A stretch of DNA of 64,000 nt, taken from assembly GCF_031987975.1 (NCBI RefSeq), contig NZ_DALZYX010000006.1, positions 1 through 64,000 of the forward strand. The letters run 5' to 3'. The position numbers and the translations under genes are program-made. Each line of letters begins with the position of its first letter. Position 1 is the stretch's first letter. The notes beneath the pieces were generated by a model. The model was not told where the DNA came from, did not search any database, and was given only the letters and a program-made list of their open reading frames with translations. Source of the DNA: Pseudescherichia sp031987975. Its GTDB lineage: Bacteria > Pseudomonadota > Gammaproteobacteria > Enterobacterales > Enterobacteriaceae. Below are positions 1 through 6,276 of the stretch, in pieces.

Positions 1-1158
1 TACTACCCCTTCGGCGGCACGGCGGTGTGGACCGCACGCAACGAGGTGGAGGCCGGCTACAAGACCGTGCGCTACTCGGGCAAGGAGCGGGACGGCTCCG
101 GGCTGTACTACTACGGCCACCGCTACTACGCCCCGTGGCTCTGCCGCTGGGTGAGCGCCGACCCGGCGGGCGAGGTGGACGGGCTGAACCTGTTCCGGAT
201 GGTACGGAATAACCCGGTAACCTTTTTCGATGCTAAAGGCAATGAGACGACAAGCCATGCCTTGTTTCATGATGCTACGAAATTATCGAGTATTTCTATG
301 CTTGGAAGCCATGATGCCGGGACATATGCCTTTAGTAGGCGAAGAAATGGCATATTGAGTAGCTTAGGTAGTCTCCTCCCTTGGGCATTCAAAACCCAGA
401 ATAAGACTCTGCTTGAGCAAGCTAAGGCGGGAGCCAGATATTTTGATATCAGAATTGCGTTACGAAAAGATGGCTCTTATGGCTTTTTCCATGGCCCAAG
501 CGTAGCCGCTGGCGACGCCATTGCCGATATTCGAGCGCTGCTGGAGTATGCAAAAAATGATAAAGACAACTTTTATTTATTGAAAATAAGATTTCAGAGT
601 GACAAACGTCCCGACAATATAAATAACACACCAGCGGATAACTTTTTACTTAGTGAGTTAGCGCCCTGCAGAGAAAATCTTATCCGTCCTGAAGATATTG
701 CGCAAGATCCCTCTGATAATCCAGGACTAGGGGATGCTACTGTAAGCTTATTAAGCGAAGGTAAAAACATTGCGATCATGACAGATCACTATACAGGTGA
801 GCATTCATCATGGAATTATAAAGAGCAAGTGCACACCAAATGGGCCAATAGGGCTGACGTAAAAAAAACGGGAGCATTTCTTGAAGGGTTTCATAACCAA
901 CCGGGACCGCAAAATAAAATAACAATAATACAGACCAACATGCCTGTGGCATCAATTAATAAAGGGTTAGTAACACGCGGCGTAGGCAATTACCTTTCAA
1001 GAGTTAAAGATCGTTTAGCGACATTTGTTGATAGAATCAATAGTCCTGGCGTCATTAGCGCAGACTATATTGGCAGTAAAAAAGGCGCAACAGCAGCATT
1101 TAACCGAAAAATTGAAAGAAATAATGAGCATCTCATCCAGATGCATACAAGATTGTAA
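1..1158 (+). CDS. RHS/TccC-type toxin, C-terminal part, with PI-PLC-like toxin tip (5' end outside window)
   Basis: The frame is open from base 1, so this is the last 385 residues of a longer protein. Residues 1-80 match the end of an RHS core as in insecticidal toxin complex C proteins: YYPFGG, an SGKERDGSGLYYYGHRYY segment, then SADPAGEVDGLNLFRMVRNNP, the region where such proteins self-cleave to free the variable tip. From about residue 82 the sequence resembles bacterial phosphatidylinositol-specific phospholipase C. LGSHDAGTY holds the first catalytic His (H104) and GARYFDIR holds Asp149 and Arg151. FFHG holds the second His (H164), and a late SADYIG holds Asp355. GC falls sharply at the junction near base 215-240, as expected for an exchanged tip. 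The likely role is a membrane-lipid-cleaving effector. Whether it belongs to a Tc complex or a T6SS/RHS system cannot be told without the upstream part. No immunity gene follows. Confidence 0.85.
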   Translation, partial: YYPFGGTAVWTARNEVEAGYKTVRYSGKERDGSGLYYYGHRYYAPWLCRWVSADPAGEVDGLNLFRMVRNNPVTFFDAKGNETTSHALFHDATKLSSISMLGSHDAGTYAFSRRRNGILSSLGSLLPWAFKTQNKTLLEQAKAGARYFDIRIALRKDGSYGFFHGPSVAAGDAIADIRALLEYAKNDKDNFYLLKIRFQSDKRPDNINNTPADNFLLSELAPCRENLIRPEDIAQDPSDNPGLGDATVSLLSEGKNIAIMTDHYTGEHSSWNYKEQVHTKWANRADVKKTGAFLEGFHNQPGPQNKITIIQTNMPVASINKGLVTRGVGNYLSRVKDRLATFVDRINSPGVISADYIGSKKGATAAFNRKIERNNEHLIQMHTRL

Positions 1159-1223
1159 GCTTTAAAATGCGTTAAGGCTTTCGAACATGCCTATAGACAT
1201 ATATATGACGTTATAAAAATAAT

Positions 1224-1253
1224 AAAACAGCGAGTTATAAAACTCGCTGTTTT
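1224..1253. terminator. Bidirectional terminator between the RHS toxin and cueO
   Basis: A perfect 13-bp inverted repeat (AAAACAGCGAGTT and its complement, 1224-1236 and 1241-1253) with a 4-base loop ends in T runs in both directions. It lies between the convergent toxin gene and cueO and can serve both. Confidence 0.85.
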
Positions 1254-1283
1254 TCGTAGAGGTATAGATTTGGTCGGCACAAG

Positions 1284-2831
1284 TTACACTACAAATCCCA
1301 TCATCATCCCGGTATCCTCATGCTCCAGCAGATGACAGTGCGCCATATAGGCGTGCTCCTTCGGCGCATCGTGATCGAACTTCACCAGCACTTCGCTGCG
1401 TGCTCCATGGACGTTTACCGTATCCTTCCAGCCTGCGCGATGCGCCGCCGGTGGCTTACCGTTCTCTGACAGAATGCGGAACTGCGTGCCGTGAATATGG
1501 AACGGGTGCTGCATCATGTCTCCTTCCCCTGAAATGACCCACCGCTCATACTGTCCTTTCCCGGCGGCAAACAGCGGGGTGTTCATATCAAAGGCTTTAC
1601 CATTGATACGGTTAGCGCTGTGGAAGTCGAAATCGCCACCGTGGCTGCCGTGATCCCCATTCATGCCCATGTGTTTCATCATGCCGCCGTGATGCATCCC
1701 GGTCATCGCCTTGTCGCCGTACTTATCCTTCAGCGCCTGCATGCCCATCATGTCGAGCATCGGATCCATCGACAGGTGGAAGGTTCGCTGGGTTAAGCCC
1801 GTGAGGTCCGGCAGTGCCGGAACGTTAACCAGGGTATCGGGCAGCGTGCCGGAAGCGGTAACCCGCAGCGGCAGGATACGCAATACCGGGTGCGGCTGGT
1901 CAAACGGCGGCAGCGCCATCCCCATCTGGTTGACGGGCAGCGTAACCAGATCGACAGGCTTGCCGTCGCTTATATCGACCAGCACCTCAAAGCGCTCCCC
2001 GGTCAGCACCGGCAGCGCTGTTACCGCAACCGGCTCGGCGAGATGACCGCCATCGCTGGCGATAACGTACATTCGACGCCCGTCGCTGAGGGCAAAGTTA
2101 AGGGTACGCGCATTGCAGCCGTTAAGCAGGCGCAGGCGCAGCCAACCGCGGGGAGCCGCGTGCTGAGGGTAGATGACACCATTTGCCAGCAGCGTCTCAC
2201 CAAACCAGCCTACTGCCGCGCTCATCACGTCCAGCTGATAATCGATCTGGCCATCGGCAGCCAGCCTTTTGTCCTGCACGATAACTGGAATGTCATCAAT
2301 GCCCCACTGCTTGGGCAGACGCAGCATGCGGCTCTCGTTGTCCTCAATCAGCACCAGCCCCGCCAGCCCCATCGCCACCTGCCGGCCGGTTTTGCCATGC
2401 TGGTGCGGGTGGAACCAACAGGTCGCCGCTCGCTGAACGGGGGTAAAAGTCACCTCGCGCGCGCCACCTGCCGGGATGATCCCCTGCGGCCCGCCGTCCA
2501 CCTCACCAGGCACCTCCAGCCCGTGCCAGTGGACGGTAGTCTCCTCCCGCAGTTGGTTGCGGATCTCCACCGTTACCGTTTTGTTCTGGCGCAGCTGAAG
2601 CGCAGGTCCCAACAGATTGCCGTTGTAGCCCCAGGTGGCGGCGGCTTTCTCGCCAAAGGTGGAGGAGCCAGCCTGTACGGTTAGCCTGATGCGATTCTGG
2701 GCGTCGGGGACGAGCAAATCGGGAACGGGCAGCGTCGCCTGCTGCCCCGACGCGGCCGCCCGTGCCCATGTCGGCAGCGCGCCGATAACCCCGAGCGCAG
2801 CGGAATATTTTAGAAAATCACGGCGTTGCAT
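1284..2831 (-). CDS. cueO: Multicopper oxidase CueO (cuprous oxidase), periplasmic
   Basis: Oxidises Cu(I) to the less toxic Cu(II) in the periplasm. The 515-residue product starts MQRRDFLK, a twin-arginine (Tat) signal followed by a hydrophobic stretch ending in ARA, so it is exported folded with its copper. The four copper-ligand motifs are present: HWHG near the N-terminus, HPHQHG, HPFHIHG and the C-terminal HCHLLEHEDTGMM with the T1 Met. A Met/His-rich segment typical of CueO (MDPMLDMMGM to MKHMGMNGDHGSHGG) lies around residues 355-405. The frame is open further upstream, but the ATG at 2831 has an AAGGA ribosome site and puts the Tat motif at the very start. A CueR-type promoter lies just upstream. 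In E. coli the neighbour beyond cueO is gcd. Here it is the RHS toxin. Confidence 0.97.
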   Translation of the reverse strand: MQRRDFLKYSAALGVIGALPTWARAAASGQQATLPVPDLLVPDAQNRIRLTVQAGSSTFGEKAAATWGYNGNLLGPALQLRQNKTVTVEIRNQLREETTVHWHGLEVPGEVDGGPQGIIPAGGAREVTFTPVQRAATCWFHPHQHGKTGRQVAMGLAGLVLIEDNESRMLRLPKQWGIDDIPVIVQDKRLAADGQIDYQLDVMSAAVGWFGETLLANGVIYPQHAAPRGWLRLRLLNGCNARTLNFALSDGRRMYVIASDGGHLAEPVAVTALPVLTGERFEVLVDISDGKPVDLVTLPVNQMGMALPPFDQPHPVLRILPLRVTASGTLPDTLVNVPALPDLTGLTQRTFHLSMDPMLDMMGMQALKDKYGDKAMTGMHHGGMMKHMGMNGDHGSHGGDFDFHSANRINGKAFDMNTPLFAAGKGQYERWVISGEGDMMQHPFHIHGTQFRILSENGKPPAAHRAGWKDTVNVHGARSEVLVKFDHDAPKEHAYMAHCHLLEHEDTGMMMGFVV

Positions 2832-2865
2832 AGTCGAATCCTTATCGTCGGCAAACGGTATGCTG

Positions 2866-2896
2866 AGCTTAAACCCTGCCCCTGCGGCAAGGTCAA
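2866..2896 (-). promoter_or_regulatory. CueR-type promoter/operator of cueO
   Basis: Read on the minus strand, a TTGACC -35 box (2891-2896) and a TAAGCT -10 box (2866-2871) are 19 bp apart, the long spacer typical of MerR-family promoters. The spacer holds a near-perfect inverted repeat, ACCTTGCC and GGCAGGGT (2873-2893). This is the arrangement known for CueR, the Cu(I) sensor that activates copA and cueO. CueR binding is inferred from the layout. Confidence 0.75.
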
Positions 2897-2976
2897 GCGA
2901 AAGGCGAATAATAAAGATCGTCGCCTTACCCACAAGTATGCTAACGTTTAATTTCCGTGATGTTTTGGTAGAAAGA

Positions 2977-3324
2977 ATGAAGACGTTTTTCAGAACCGTT
3001 GTGTTCACCAGCCTGCTGGCGATGTCAGCAAATAGTTACGCGCTCAGCGAGTCTGAAGCGGAGGACATGGCCGATCTTACGGCAGTTTTCGTGTTTCTGA
3101 AAAATGACTGTGGTTACCAGAATTTACCGAATGGCCAGATCCGCCGGGCGCTGGTCTTCTTTGCCCAGCAGAACCAGTGGGATCTGAGCAACTACGACAC
3201 CTTTGATATGAAATCCCTCGGCGAAGATAGCTATCGCGATCTTAGCGGCATCGGCATTCCGGTTGCTAAAAAATGCAAAGCGCTGGCCCGGGACTCCCTC
3301 AGCCTGCTGGCCTACGTCAAGTAA
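2977..3324 (+). CDS. yacC: YacC family exported protein (PulS/OutS pilotin-like)
   Basis: A 115-residue protein with a classical signal peptide (MKTFFRTVVFTSLLAMSANSYA, cleavage near residue 22) and a small mature domain. The mature part has two cysteines, in NDCGYQN and KKCKAL, that could form a disulfide. It matches E. coli YacC, related to the PulS/OutS pilotins that guide type II secretins to the outer membrane. No secretin gene lies nearby, so a pilotin role here is unproven. It diverges from cueO across about 145 bp and precedes speE by about 100 bp. The open frame extends upstream, but the ATG at 2977 follows a GAAAG site and gives the intact signal peptide. Confidence 0.88.
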   Translation: MKTFFRTVVFTSLLAMSANSYALSESEAEDMADLTAVFVFLKNDCGYQNLPNGQIRRALVFFAQQNQWDLSNYDTFDMKSLGEDSYRDLSGIGIPVAKKCKALARDSLSLLAYVK

Positions 3325-3426
3325 AGTAAACCCTCCTCCCCTGCTGAAGTTATAGCCGTGCATCAGCGGCTATAGTTAGCTATGATGTTGCGCCCATTTT
3401 GTGTGGATGTTAACGAAGGAGGATGC

Positions 3427-4299
3427 ATGGCTGATACCCGCCCGTGGCATGAAACGCTGCATGACCAGTTTGGTCAGTACTTTACCGTTGATAACGTGCT
3501 CTACCACGAGAAGACCGATCACCAGGATCTGATCATCTTTGAGAACGCCGCCTTTGGCCGCGTAATGGCGCTGGACGGCGTTGTCCAAACCACCGAGCGT
3601 GACGAATTTATCTATCACGAAATGATGACCCACGTCCCGCTGCTGGCCCACGGCCAGGCGAAGCATGTTCTGATCATTGGCGGCGGCGATGGCGCAATGC
3701 TGCGCGAAGTGAGCCGACATAAAAATGTTGAAACCATCACCATGGTGGAGATCGACGAAGGGGTGGTTTCATTCTGTCGCCAGTATCTGCCGAATCATAA
3801 TGCGGGCAGCTACGACGATCCGCGCTTTACGCTGGTAATTGACGACGGCGTCAACTTCGTCAACCAGACCGCGCAAACCTTTGACGTGATTATCTCCGAC
3901 TGCACCGATCCGGTGGGACCGGGCGAGAGCCTGTTTACTTCGGACTTCTACGCCGGTTGCAAACGCTGTCTGAACCCGGGCGGGATCTTTGTCGCCCAGA
4001 ACGGCGTCAGCTTCCTGCAGCAGGATGAAGCGGTAGGCAGCCACAAAAAGCTGAGCCACTACTTTAGCGACGTTAGCTTCTACCAGGCGGCAGTGCCTAC
4101 CTACTACGGCGGCATCATGACCTTCGCCTGGGCGACGGACAACGAGATCCTGCGCAATCTCTCTACCGAGATTATTCAGGCCCGCTTCCACAACGCCGCC
4201 CTGACCTGCCGCTACTACAATCCGGCTATTCACACGGCGTCCTTCGCCCTGCCCCAATATCTGTTAGACGCGCTCTCCTCAGGAGGTGATGAAAATTGA
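3427..4299 (+). CDS. speE: Spermidine synthase SpeE
   Basis: Transfers the aminopropyl group from decarboxylated S-adenosylmethionine to putrescine, giving spermidine in the cytosol. The 290-residue product has the class I methyltransferase-like nucleotide motif HVLIIGGGDGAMLRE (residues about 79-93) and the spermidine synthase signature ISDCTDPVGPGESLF. The start MADTRPWHE follows a strong GAAGGAGG ribosome site. An upstream in-frame ATG at 3382 is rejected because the extension matches no family member. The stop codon overlaps the start of speD by four bases, so the two enzymes are translationally coupled: SpeD makes the aminopropyl donor used by SpeE. Confidence 0.97.
   Translation: MADTRPWHETLHDQFGQYFTVDNVLYHEKTDHQDLIIFENAAFGRVMALDGVVQTTERDEFIYHEMMTHVPLLAHGQAKHVLIIGGGDGAMLREVSRHKNVETITMVEIDEGVVSFCRQYLPNHNAGSYDDPRFTLVIDDGVNFVNQTAQTFDVIISDCTDPVGPGESLFTSDFYAGCKRCLNPGGIFVAQNGVSFLQQDEAVGSHKKLSHYFSDVSFYQAAVPTYYGGIMTFAWATDNEILRNLSTEIIQARFHNAALTCRYYNPAIHTASFALPQYLLDALSSGGDEN
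4281..4298 (+). promoter_or_regulatory. Strong ribosome binding site and TTG start of speD
   Basis: AGGAGGTGAT (4281-4290), a full-length Shine-Dalgarno match, lies inside the end of speE and precedes a TTG start codon (4296-4298). The strong site probably compensates for the weak start. This fixes the speD start where no ATG is available. Confidence 0.85.
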
Positions 4300-5090
4300 A
4301 AAAGCTGAAACTGCATGGCTTTAACAACCTGACAAAAAGCCTGAGTTTTTGTATCTACGATATCTGTTATGCCAAAACCGCCGAAGAGCGTGACGGCTAT
4401 ATTGCCTATATCGACGAACTCTATAACGCCAACCGCCTGACGGAGATCCTGACGGAGACCTGCTCAATCATTGGCGCGAATATTCTCAACGTTGCCCGCC
4501 AGGACTACGAGCCACAGGGGGCCAGCGTGACCATTCTGGTGAGCGAAGAGCCGGTCGATCCAACGCTGATTGATAAAACCGCCCACCCCGGCCCGCTGCC
4601 GGAGACGGTGGTGGCCCACCTCGATAAGAGTCATATCTGCGTGCACACCTATCCGGAGAGCCACCCTGAAGGCGGCCTGTGCACCTTCCGCGCCGACATT
4701 GAGGTCTCTACCTGCGGCGTCATCTCCCCGCTCAAGGCGCTGAACTACCTGATCCACCAGCTTGAGTCGGATATCGTCACCGTTGACTACCGCGTGCGCG
4801 GCTTTACCCGCGACATCAATGGCATGAAGCATTTCATCGACCATGAGATCAACTCGATTCAGAACTTCCTCTCTGAGGATATGAAGGCGCTGTATGACAT
4901 GGTGGACGTGAACGTTTATCAGGAGAACATCTTCCATACCAAGATGATGCTGAAAGAGTTCGACCTGAAGCACTATATGTTCCACACCCGCCCGGAAGAT
5001 CTCACCGCCGAAGAGCGGGAAGCCATTACCGAATCGCTGTGGAAAGAGATGCGTGAGATCTACTACGCGCGCAATATTCCCGCCGTGTAA
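4296..5090 (+). CDS. speD: S-adenosylmethionine decarboxylase proenzyme SpeD
   Basis: Decarboxylates SAM to supply the aminopropyl donor for spermidine synthesis. At 264 residues it equals the E. coli enzyme in length and is nearly identical along its course. The proenzyme cleaves itself at Lys111-Ser112 (motif HLDKSHICVHTYPE) and Ser112 becomes the catalytic pyruvoyl group. Glu and His residues of the ESHPEGG motif follow. Translation starts at a TTG codon overlapping the speE stop (TTGA), preceded by a perfect ribosome site. Confidence 0.97.
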   Translation: MKKLKLHGFNNLTKSLSFCIYDICYAKTAEERDGYIAYIDELYNANRLTEILTETCSIIGANILNVARQDYEPQGASVTILVSEEPVDPTLIDKTAHPGPLPETVVAHLDKSHICVHTYPESHPEGGLCTFRADIEVSTCGVISPLKALNYLIHQLESDIVTVDYRVRGFTRDINGMKHFIDHEINSIQNFLSEDMKALYDMVDVNVYQENIFHTKMMLKEFDLKHYMFHTRPEDLTAEEREAITESLWKEMREIYYARNIPAV

Positions 5091-5101
5091 TCGCTGCTGA
5101 A

Positions 5102-5123
5102 GTCGGAGCAGGGACGCTCCGAC
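5102..5123. terminator. Hairpin between convergent speD and yacL
   Basis: An 8-bp perfect inverted repeat (GTCGGAGC and its complement, 5102-5109 and 5116-5123) with a 6-base loop lies in the 36-bp gap between convergent genes. A short T run follows on the plus strand only after a few bases, so terminator strength is uncertain. Confidence 0.55.
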
Positions 5124-5126
5124 CGA

Positions 5127-5489
5127 TCACTTTTGCTGAATAAATTTACGGTACGCCGTGACGACCTGGAGAAAATCCTCGACGCCGCACAGCGACAAGC
5201 TCTCTTCATCGTAGTAGCTCATTCCCTCTTCGATCTCATCCCCGGAAAACTCCAGCTGGTTGGCGCGGACGATAACCTCTTCTCCATCCATCCAGAGCGT
5301 ATACTCATGGCCAATCCGCTGCCACTGGCGCTCGCTGCCCTTGACGGTTTTTGCCGCCTGCTCCACCTCATCCAGCAGGGCCAGGTTCTCTTTTACCTCT
5401 TCATTAAACCAGTGTCCGACCACCTCGTGGCCCATCGACATGCGCACTTTCACCTGGCCCGTGATGTCGCGTAAAAATTCGTAATCCAT
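5127..5489 (-). CDS. yacL: YacL, UPF0231 family protein of unknown function
   Basis: A 120-residue acidic cytosolic protein (MDYEFLRDITGQVKVRMSMG at the start), with no signal peptide or membrane segment. It matches the conserved UPF0231/YacL family by length and by its position between speD and acnB, as in E. coli. The biochemical role is unknown and no catalytic motif can be picked out. An upstream AGGAAAAAAAC stretch is a reasonable ribosome site. Confidence 0.9.
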   Translation of the reverse strand: MDYEFLRDITGQVKVRMSMGHEVVGHWFNEEVKENLALLDEVEQAAKTVKGSERQWQRIGHEYTLWMDGEEVIVRANQLEFSGDEIEEGMSYYDEESLSLCGVEDFLQVVTAYRKFIQQK

Positions 5490-5670
5490 GTTTTTTTCCT
5501 CACATCCGCAATAGTGTAATTATCGCAGTCGCGAAGAAGAAAAACAGCGTAACGGGGAGCAGGATGAGAAATAAAAACATTGTGTATTGATACGGGAATG
5601 CGCTACGCAAATAAGTCAATCCTGCGTTCACTTATCAAGCAAAGGACGCTATCCTACAAGCATAACGAGT

Positions 5671-5700
5671 GCATACTATAAGTATGCGCTTTAGGTATGC
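5671..5700 (+). promoter_or_regulatory. Candidate CcdA/CcdB operator upstream of ccdAB
   Basis: A perfect inverted repeat, GCATACT-ATA-AGTATGC (5671-5687), is followed by a third half-site GGTATGC (5694-5700), 19 bp before the ccdA start. Repeated half-sites directly before the antitoxin gene are the usual place for autoregulation by the CcdA ribbon-helix-helix protein and its complex with CcdB. Binding is inferred from position and symmetry. Confidence 0.6.
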
Positions 5701-5718
5701 GACAAAGAGGGCTTTACG

Positions 5719-5937
5719 ATGAAACATCGCGTCAGCGTTACCGTAGACAAAGAGAGCTACCAGATCCTGAGCGCTGCTGGCGTTAATATCTCTGGCCTGG
5801 TTAACGAGGCACTAGGTCAGGAAGCTCGACGGATTAAAGCTGAAGAGTGGAAGAAAGATAACCGTGAAGGGATGGAAGAGGTCGCCAGGTTTATCGCGCA
5901 GCATGGTTCGTTCGCGGATGAAAACAGGAACTGGTGA
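5719..5937 (+). CDS. ccdA: CcdA-type antitoxin
   Basis: A 72-residue protein, the same length as F-plasmid CcdA. The N-terminal part (MKHRVSVTVDKESYQILSAA) is the ribbon-helix-helix DNA-binding domain that dimerises and binds the operator. The C-terminal part (EEVARFIAQHGSFADENRNW) matches the flexible segment that wraps CcdB and is degraded by Lon. It starts after AAAGAGGG. The ccdB start lies two bases beyond its stop, so the two are co-translated. The pair is inserted between yacL and acnB, which are adjacent in E. coli. GC is lower than in neighbouring genes, suggesting transfer. Confidence 0.95.
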   Translation: MKHRVSVTVDKESYQILSAAGVNISGLVNEALGQEARRIKAEEWKKDNREGMEEVARFIAQHGSFADENRNW

Positions 5938-5939
5938 TC

Positions 5940-6245
5940 ATGCAATTCGTGGTTTATCAGTATAAGCGCAAAAGCACTTACAAAATGTTTGTTGATGTAC
6001 AGAGCGATATTGTCGAGACGCCGGGACGGCGAATGGTGATCCCGCTTATCGAAGCGCACTACTTTTCTGAGAAGGTTAATAAAAAGCTTTTCCCTCAAAT
6101 GATTATTGATGAAAAGAGCTTTAGGCTGGTCACAACTGAACTATCAAGCGTCTCTACAGAGGTGATTGGCGAAGCTATTGCCGATACGAGCCACTACGCT
6201 AATGAGATAAAAAACGCCATCAATCTGATGTTCTGGGGAATTTAA
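5940..6245 (+). CDS. ccdB: CcdB-type toxin (DNA gyrase poison)
   Basis: A 101-residue protein, equal in length to F-plasmid CcdB, which traps DNA gyrase (GyrA) in its cleavage complex. Conserved blocks include the start MQFVVYQYKRKS, the FVDVQSDIVETPGRRMVIPL core and the end EIKNAINLMFWGI. The last three residues, Trp-Gly-Ile, are those needed for toxicity in F CcdB and are intact, so the toxin looks active. The ATG at 5940 is chosen over a GTG two codons earlier by homology. The stop codon is embedded in the start of the shared terminator. Confidence 0.95.
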   Translation: MQFVVYQYKRKSTYKMFVDVQSDIVETPGRRMVIPLIEAHYFSEKVNKKLFPQMIIDEKSFRLVTTELSSVSTEVIGEAIADTSHYANEIKNAINLMFWGI

Positions 6246-6274
6246 AGGCCGGGTAAACTCGCCCGGCCTTTTTT
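6244..6274. terminator. Bidirectional terminator between ccdB and acnB
   Basis: AAAGGCCGGG (6244-6253) pairs with CCCGGCCTTT (6262-6271) over an 8-base loop, with T-rich ends on both strands. It overlaps the last bases of ccdB and lies 3 bp from the acnB stop, so it can end both transcripts. Confidence 0.85.
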
Positions 6275-6276
6275 AC

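Noticed and set aside
2635..2976. Upstream extension of yacC reaching into cueO
   Set aside because: The extension is antisense to cueO and would hide the signal peptide. The ATG at 2977 gives a normal secreted protein.
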